Assembly: GCF_001522545.3 (NCBI RefSeq)
Contig: NC_031769.1
Coordinates: forward strand, 20,980,515 to 21,044,514
DNA: 64,000 nt
DNA from: Parus major
Lineage: Eukaryota > Chordata > Aves > Passeriformes > Paridae
Reading direction: 5' to 3'
The notes beneath the pieces are model-generated. The model was not told where the DNA came from, made no database searches, and saw only the letters and a program-made list of their open reading frames with translations. Every line of letters begins with the position of its first letter. Position 1 is the first letter of the stretch. The position numbers and the translations under genes are program-made. This document shows, piece after piece, positions 44,321-64,000 of the stretch.

Positions 44321-45402
44321 GAATCACACAATCACAGAATGGTTGAGGCTGGAAAGTCGTTTGGTCCAACCTCTCTGCTCACACGCAGTCCCCTAGAGTC
44401 CATTACTCAGTATTGCACCCAGATGGCTTCTGAAGAGGTGGTTTCTTTTCCAGAGAAGGAGATTCCACAGCTATTCTGGGAAAGCTGTTTCAATGCTCAG
44501 TCACCATCACAGCAAAGAAGTTCTTTCCTCCATATTAAAGGTGCAATTTCCTGTGTATCAATTTCTCCCTGTTGCCTCTTGTCCTATTGCTAGTCCTATC
44601 ACTGAGAAGAGCCTGGTCCATCCTCTTGACCCCCTCCCTTCAGATACTCATAAACACTGGTGAGGTCCCCTCTCAGCTGCCTCTTTTCAAGGTTGAACAG
44701 ACTCAGTTCTCCCAGGCTTTCCTTATAAGAGAGATGCTCTTGTCCCCCAGTCATCTTCGTTCTCCTCTGCTGGACCCACTCCAGGAGCTCCATTTCTTCC
44801 TCATTCTGATGAGTATGGAACTGGACACAACACTCCAGATATGGCCTCACAAGGGCTCAGTAGAGGGGCAGGATCACCTCCCTGGAAATGCTGGAATTGC
44901 TCTTCTTAATGCACCCCAGGATACCATTGATCTGCAAGGCCACAAGGGCACTGCTGGTTCATGACAGCTCATTGTCCACCAGGACCCCAGGTCCTTCTCC
45001 TCAGAGTAACCTCCCAGCAGGTGAGTTCCTGGCCTGTACTGGTGTGTGGGGTTAGTCTTCCCCACCTACAGGACCCTGCATTTGTCTTTGTTGAATTTCA
45101 AAAGGTTCTGCTCTTCCAGTCCCTCCAGCCTGTCAAGGTCCCTCTGAAGGGCTGCACAGCACTCCAGAGTATCGGCCACTCCTCTCAGCTTTGTGTCATC
45201 AGTGAACTTGCTAAGGCGTCTGCCCCTTCATCCAAGTAAGCAATGAACAAGTTAAACAATTCCAAGATTGAACCTAGGGGGATATCACTAGTGACAGTCC
45301 AACTAGACCCTGTGCCACTGCTCAAAACCCTCTGAGACCTGGCCATTCATCCAGTTCTCAATCCACCTCACCATCCACTCAGCCAGCCTACTATTATTGA
45401 GT
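44321..45402 (-). mobile_element. CR1 LINE 3' fragment, about 1.1 kb
   Basis: Starts with the reverse-complement tail AATCACACAATCACAGAATG and continues through TGGAAAGTCGTTTGGTCCAA and the 3' end of RT (TCAGTGAACTTGCTAAGG). Reading frames are broken. 5' end truncated near 45400. Confidence 0.92.
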
Positions 45403-46950
45403 TTGCAAGGCATGGGGAATTGACAAGAAGCTTGCAAGGCAGGAAATTTTTATAAATTCATGTCCCAAGCACGATATAATAAATATTTGCTTGCCTTGAA
45501 CCCAGATAGAAGTACACTAAACCAGAAAACCCAGCAACAACAAACTAGCATTTTGTAACACAGCTAATTATATAAATAACATGGAACCACAGAGACTTGG
45601 GTATAGTTTCACAAAAGTGATACAGAAAAACATTTTCAAGTAATAAAATCTTAAAAATAAGAACTAAGGATGCAGAACAAGCAGGAAAGAAGCCTGGCAA
45701 AATCAGAACAAATTCCTGTCCTAAAAAAAAAAAAAAAAGAGAAGTTAAATTATTGGTAGCAGACAAGATCCTCTGCTTGTTTTGATTGGAACATTAAAAC
45801 TTCAAGGATGGGAGAGGAAGAATGGGGAGAAAAATCATTCATTTCAGTTCTACCCTTACTGAGGAGCTCTTAAGTGTGACCACCCCAGCATCAGTGATTC
45901 ATCAGTTGAGAACTACAACAGCAATCACTACAGCATTCACATATTCATTGCAAAAAGGGGTATATTGCTCCTGGATGTGTAGGAAAATCATGTTAAGGTT
46001 TGAATTGCACACCTGTGAAGAAAAAGGATCTTAACTTACATTTTTATCTTCTATTACTGATGAAATGAGGCCACCAAGTGGCAATGTAAATATTCTAAGT
46101 CACAAAGGAAAAGTGTAATAACTTTTAATAACACAACTTTAGAACATGTAAAAAGAATAATCAAGAGAAATGAACACAGATCAAATTTTATGTGCCATGC
46201 CATAAAGCAGCAATCTCGTTTATCTTGCTAGTAATCTCACAAGTGTAACTTCCAAAAGCTACAGTGTTTAAGTAATGATGTTTTCAAATATAGCTTTCTA
46301 ACTCATTCCAGGCAAGCAACCTTAAACCAACTTGCAACAAGTTTTAAAACTCATAGATTGAAATTTACATCCTTCCAATCCTAAATCACAAACATGTTTC
46401 ATGTTTCAGCGTTTCATATTGCTTATCCTTGGCCAACTCTACTATGATGATGTAATTTTGTAAAATTTAGGTTTTGTTCTTATTCTCCTTCTGTTCATGT
46501 CACTCAAGTATGCTCTAAAAAGGCATATGGTACTCTTCTTTTCTCAATTCCTTTCACTCCTTCCACAGAATGAAGTATCAGCAGTATGCCAAAAAAAGAA
46601 GGTGGGCGAAATTCCATCTTCTACGTGCCCTTAAACCCTTCTTTTAAAGACTCCTGTAAAGATTTTCTAAGACATAAGGATAAGCAAGAATACCAAAGTG
46701 CAAGATCTACAAATAATCCACAAAACTGACTCATTCTAGAATCATTCTAGAATTCTCATAGGAAAAAGTAATCTGGAAAAGTGCAACTACAACCTAAAAA
46801 TATACCTATCATGTTTCAGTACAAAGATGTTGGTAAATCAGATATGCTGACAAAAAACAAAACAAAACACAACCTAGCAAAGCAAAAAATAAGCCCAAAC
46901 GATTTCAAACCACAAATTAAAAAGAGCAATCATGTATGCCTCCTACATAT

Positions 46951-47180
46951 ACAGAATCACAGAACTGATAGTGTTGGAAAGGGCCTCTGGTGATCATCTT
47001 GTCCAAACCCCTGCTAAGACACAGTCACCTGGAGCAAGAGGCACAGGAACATGTCCAGGTGAGTTTTAAATGCCTCCAGAGAGGGACACTCCTTGACCTC
47101 CCTGGGCAGCCTGTGCCAGTGCTCTGCCACTCTCAATATAGAGAAAGTTCTTTATGTTGAGATGAAACTTTTTGTGATTT
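46951..47180 (-). mobile_element. CR1 3' fragment
   Basis: Reverse-complement CR1 tail: ACAGAATCACAGAACTGATAG, then GGAAAGGGCCTCTGGTGATC and ACTCCTTGACCTCCCTGGGCA. Right edge approximate. Confidence 0.9.
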
Positions 47181-47389
47181 AGTTATGGTTCATATACAAA
47201 GCTAGCCAGCTGACTGGAACCCATGAGATGCATTCTGTACTATCAGTACACTCAAAATTACCCTAAAGTGCAATAGTAAAATACATCACATTTCACACCA
47301 ATTTGTGTTTTACTCCTAACTGAGGGAGTCTTATGTGGCAGCTTGAGATCAACTTAATTTTCTCCTACTATAAATGACAATACAGTGCC

Positions 47390-47690
47390 AACTTGTGGAT
47401 TAATCCTGGTCAGCAGCTAAGGTCCACTTATTCACTTCTGCTCAGTGGGATAGGAGAGAGAATTGTACTGGAAAAGGACCAAAACCTGTGAGCTGAGTTA
47501 AAGACAGTTTAATAAGTGAAGCAAAGCAGTACATGCAAGCAAAGCAAAATAAGGAATACATTTACTGCTTCCCATTAACAGGCAAAACTTTAGCCATTTC
47601 CAGGAAATGTTCTGTTCTTTGTTGCAGCTTCTGGAAATTGCCCCTTGTCTGTTTGCTCTGCACTCCTCAGAAAAGCCTCTTCCTCTCTCC
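47390..47690 (-). mobile_element. ERVL LTR fragment, minus orientation
   Basis: Hallmark GAGTTAAAGACAGTTTAATAA, repeated AAGCAAAGCA and ACTGCTTCCCATTAACAGGC correspond to the R/U5 side of the common bird ERVL LTR. U3 side missing; truncated. Confidence 0.72.
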
Positions 47691-49181
47691 TCCCATTGGC
47701 TAATTGAAAGCAGTAAGATTTTCCCTTAGTCTATTTTTCATACAGAGAGGCTTTAAAAATTCAAGACTTACCAGACTAAATTTCCTTATAGAGTTATTGA
47801 GCTTTCCAAAGCAGCTGATGATATTCAAATTATTATTTTTTATTCTTTTGAAGTCTTCTAGAACCTTTTTACATTTTCTGTTTTGATAAGATGGCAGTGG
47901 AAGATAAACGATATTTGAAAGAAAGCAACAATTTTCAAGGAAATCCATTTACTTAAGGACTAAAACCTGTTAATATTGAAACCTAAGGCTTGGTCCAGCA
48001 GAAAAGTCTGATTAAATCTTAAATCTCTTTCAAAATAAATTGCAATAACTTATAAAATTTTATAAAATAAAAAACTTGCAGTTTCTGGGAAAAAGGTAGA
48101 GGAGAAGAATGAGAAGATACCTCTGATACACATAGAAAAGTTCTCATGGTTTTTGTTGGTTTCTTCTCTTTGGTGGTGTTTTTTTGGGGTCTTTTTGTTT
48201 GTTTGGGTTTTTGTTTAAATATTAGTAATTTTCCAGTATGTTTATCATCAGTTCAAGAAAAACAAACTTTTTACCTGAAATTGCTCATCTGCAGAGATTA
48301 AATCTACATCAGCCTTAGCTTAAATTTAATTCAAAGTTCACAGAATTTGCAGATATCTCTTAACAGAAGCTATAGAAACAATGTGCCTTCAAAAAGCCTC
48401 TGAGAAGCAGGAAGACGCCTGAAGACAGGCTTTTAATTTTTGAGAGGCAACAAGTAACACATGCAACATTTCCCCTTGATATTCTGAAAGAACAAGTAAG
48501 GAACAACAGCTTGTTTCAGTCTTGTACTAGTAGAGCCATTTAAAATTAACAAAATAAGTATTATTATTGATTCCAGTGCAGAAAGGATATCTTCCTTCAG
48601 ATTTACCTGTGCCTCCACTTCTTTATGATGTCTCTGGAGCAGGGAGGAAGAGAGGCAGAAACAAAATTATGAACTACCTTATAGTGAATTTGAATGTAAG
48701 ATGCTTGGGAAAAAAAATCCACTCAAGCAAAGAAGCTTTACTTTAGAGAAGGCAGAACAGTTTACTCACCATGTCATATCAAGTTCAACAAAGACAAAGA
48801 TAAGGTCAAATTTATTCAGTTACATGTTGGGTGAGAATACAACATATCAAGTAATAAATGATCGTAGAAGTTTTGGTAAGTGGTAATACTTGAATCAAAT
48901 TCTGAGAGCTTCTGATGAAAAAATGTTTATATACTACTACATTTGAAAAAAGGTATTACCATCTATATGGTAATTTACTTTTCAGGCTTCTTATGTTAAC
49001 ATAATTCCTCTTCATGTAGAAAAATTGTGCTGGACACAGTTCTTGTTTGACAGGAACTGTCAGAAATAGCTTCATATCTACAAGGGATATTCTCCAAAGA
49101 AACCATAATCCAGTAGGGATTTGCATGTCAGTGTTATAGATACATATTATATTGTTGGTTTATCGCAAATATTGGAATGAA

Positions 49182-49761
49182 TGTTATACGTATAAGGTTA
49201 GAAAACTTTGTTGTATTAGTGTGGTTCCTTCTATTTCTGTTGTTGATGAAGCTTAGAAATGCTAGTATAATATACATATGTGTTGAGCTATGGCATGGTA
49301 TTGGAGCAGGGACTACTTTTGTTTATATAACCCAGAGACTAGGGGAGATGGTTGGACACCCCCCCATTCGTAGATTATCTTGTCCAGATGAGGACAGCAG
49401 TAACCAGAGCTCTGGGGGAGGCATTTCTGTTATCAGGGAATGTGGAGCTCAGTGGAGCCAAGAAATTGATTTATTGAGAAGGGGGCTAGTCAAAAACTAA
49501 ACAAAGAAACATCCAAAACTTAAGGAGAATGTTTGAATCATGTATGAGAATTTATGAATATGTAGTTGGATTCTGTTTTTAAGGGACAATCCTTTGTTAG
49601 TAAGGTGTGCTCTCTTGGCTGAATGCAGAGACACCTGCCCATATCTTTACTGCCGTATAAAATAAAGTATACTGCCCATATACTTTATTTTTATCTCCTA
49701 ATTGTCTTTCTATTAAACATTTTAATTCTATTTAAAAAATATGTGAACCTCGTTTTTCACA
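49182..49761 (+). mobile_element. Probable solo LTR (ERV, family unclear)
   Basis: Candidate ends TGTTATACG and TTTTTCACA. Within it, a stretch around TTAAGGGACAATCCTTTGTT is followed by GTGTGCTCTCTTGGCTGAAT and an AATAAAG polyadenylation signal at 49661-49666, then a T-rich tail: a typical R/U5 layout. No matching target duplication at these edges. A 107-codon ORF inside is probably incidental. Confidence 0.55.
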
Positions 49762-50237
49762 TCAGTAAGTAGAAATTCTTATGTTTCATTAAATGAATGG
49801 GTAGGTTGGAATTTAACAGAGACATTTAGGAGTACTATGTACATAACTCAGTAGAATGAAGAGTTGTGCCAAAATTTATTTCACCATTCACCCTCATTGC
49901 AAACAAAGTTTGTAAATCAAACAAAATTATATTCTTAGGCTGAAAGGGAACTTCCTCCCATAAAGGAAGCAAATCAAACTAATCCATACAGTTTCGCACC
50001 TCCCCAACTATCCAGCCAAATCATCCTGTCTTCCAGAATTCATGCAATTCTGTGTCTTGCAGCCAAGGCAAAGCTCTATAGCCAGAGCTCTTCCAAGCAT
50101 GCCTTAGTTCACAGCTGGGCCAGCTGTAGTTTGGAGGCAAAGTGTATTCCCACTTCATTCCCGAATTCCCACAAGCATGGCCTGTAAAGCTTGCCTATTT
50201 CACAAAGCATTGTCCAGCACTGCAACAGACCGCCCAG

Positions 50238-50395
50238 GGTGGCGATGGACTCTACTCCTGGAGGAGTTAAAAAACCAACGTGGCACTTGGTGGCATCTAG
50301 TAGACATGGTAGTGTTCAGTCAAAGGTTGGACTCGATGATCTCAGAGGTTTTTTCCAACCTTAATGATTCTGTGACTCTATGATTCTAATTATTT
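50238..50395 (+). mobile_element. CR1 3' end
   Basis: Plus orientation: GGTTGGACTCGATGATCTCA then AACCTTAATGATTCTGTGACT, ending in the CR1 terminal ATTCTATGATTCT-type repeats. Lies about 100 bases upstream of the RUNDC3B CpG island. Confidence 0.92.
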
Positions 50396-50663
50396 CAAAC
50401 TCCTCTGAACGCTACAGCCAGGGAAGTTCTAACAAGCTAGACGCCAACGCGCTAAGAAGGGAAAGACTTGCTAACAATTAAAGGACAATTGTACAGACAA
50501 TCGTAGAGACGCAGACGCTTGGGGAGCCGCGGGGCCCCATCGAGGTGCGGCCGCCTCAGGCGCGGCTCCCGCCGCCCGCTTCCGCCGGGGCGCGCGCCCC
50601 CCGAGAGCGCCCCCCACCCACGGGAGCGCCGCCAGGCGGCGCCGGCGCCGCGCCCCGCGCGCG

Positions 50664-50673
50664 CTGATTGGCT
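50664..50673. promoter_or_regulatory. Inverted CCAAT box
   Basis: CTGATTGGCT (reverse complement contains CCAATCAG), a strong NF-Y-type site about 290 bases upstream of the RUNDC3B ATG inside the CpG island. Activity inferred from motif only. Confidence 0.55.
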
Positions 50674-50960
50674 GGCGGCGCCGGCGCTCTGCGGCGCTGT
50701 GGCCGCCCGGCTGCCGGGAGCGGGGGGGCCGAGCCGCCCCCGCCGCGGGGTCCCCGCGCATCCCCGCCCGACCCGCCGCTGCCTCGGGCGCTCCGGGACC
50801 GGGCAGCGGGAGGAGGAGCGGGGAAAGCACGGGGGCTTCCTCATCCGCTTCCTTCTCGTCCGCGTGCGGCGGCGGCAGGCGCAGCATCCTGGAGAGCGGG
50901 AGGCCGGGAACAAAGGCTCCGCGCCAGCCCCGGCGGCTCCACCTGCCCTGCCCAGCGGAG

Positions 50961-51064
50961 ATGGCGTCCCTTGGCTTAGGGGGGCTCAACGTCTCCTCCC
51001 GGAGGAAGAGCGTCCCGTCCCGCAACGCCGCGGTGGAGAGGCGGAACTTGATCACGGTGTGCAG
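50961..51064 (+). CDS. RUNDC3B: RUNDC3B exon 1 (coding part)
   Basis: RUN-domain containing protein 3B, thought to bind small GTPases such as Rap2 and act in vesicle/cytoskeletal signalling. ATG at 50961 in CGGAGATGG (G at +4). It reads MASLGLGGLNVSSRRKSVPS then RNAAVERRNLITVCR, the last 15 residues characteristic of RUNDC3A/B just before the RUN domain. Donor GTGAGC; ends with two bases of the Arg codon completed in exon 2. Compared with human the Gly-run region after MAS is shorter. The rest of the protein apart from exon 2 lies beyond the window. Confidence 0.92.

Positions 51065-64000
<12,936 letters not shown>

Larger units (their letters stand above)
31598..50500. other. Intergenic spacer between ABCB1 and RUNDC3B
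   Basis: Nearly 19 kb with no supported protein gene. It contains an A/C-rich low-complexity stretch, scattered ORFs at 34-38.5 kb, four LTR-type elements (39229, 42169, 47390, 49182) and three CR1 fragments (44321, 46951, 50238). The missing upstream non-coding exon(s) and promoter of ABCB1 should lie here, but I could not place them. Confidence 0.6.

Noticed and set aside
44572..45239. Plus-strand ORFs of 90-130 codons
   Set aside because: They are antisense frames of the CR1 fragment at 44321-45402.

Overview
The window is vertebrate, and specifically avian, nuclear DNA. Evidence: spliced genes with GT/AG introns, low GC background with one sharp CpG island, many CR1 LINE fragments (the commonest bird interspersed repeat) and several ERVL-type LTRs with bird-specific consensus features. 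The abundance of ERVL LTRs hints at a neoavian, perhaps passerine, but the species cannot be fixed from this sequence. There is one assembly gap (13090-13107).

Layout. Positions 1061-31597 hold most of ABCB1 (P-glycoprotein / multidrug resistance protein 1) on the minus strand. I mapped 21 exons whose phases all join, encoding about 924 residues from the initiator Met through TM10; the C-terminal exons (TM11-12, NBD2) lie beyond position 1. Positions 31598-50500 are a non-coding spacer with ERV LTRs, two CR1 fragments and some unexplained ORFs. Positions about 50510-51660 form a CpG island containing exon 1 of RUNDC3B on the plus strand; exon 2 is at 57858-57973 and later exons lie beyond 64000. 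The order ABCB1(-)/RUNDC3B(+) matches the mammalian locus and supports the ABCB1 (rather than ABCB4) call.

Function. ABCB1 is an ATP-driven plasma-membrane exporter of amphipathic compounds. RUNDC3B is a RUN-domain protein thought to act in small-GTPase / vesicle transport signalling. They are neighbours by position, not known pathway partners.

The rest is introns and repeats: about nine CR1 pieces (one about 2.5 kb), six LTR-type pieces, a (TATC)n microsatellite and several homopolymers. I see no CRISPR, operon or novel multi-gene system. The most useful observations are the derived first coding exon of ABCB1 with a long Lys-rich N-terminus, a competing splice donor in that exon, a T33 homopolymer at one ABCB1 splice acceptor, LTR promoters in and near ABCB1, and an ORF-bearing unexplained block at 34-38.5 kb.
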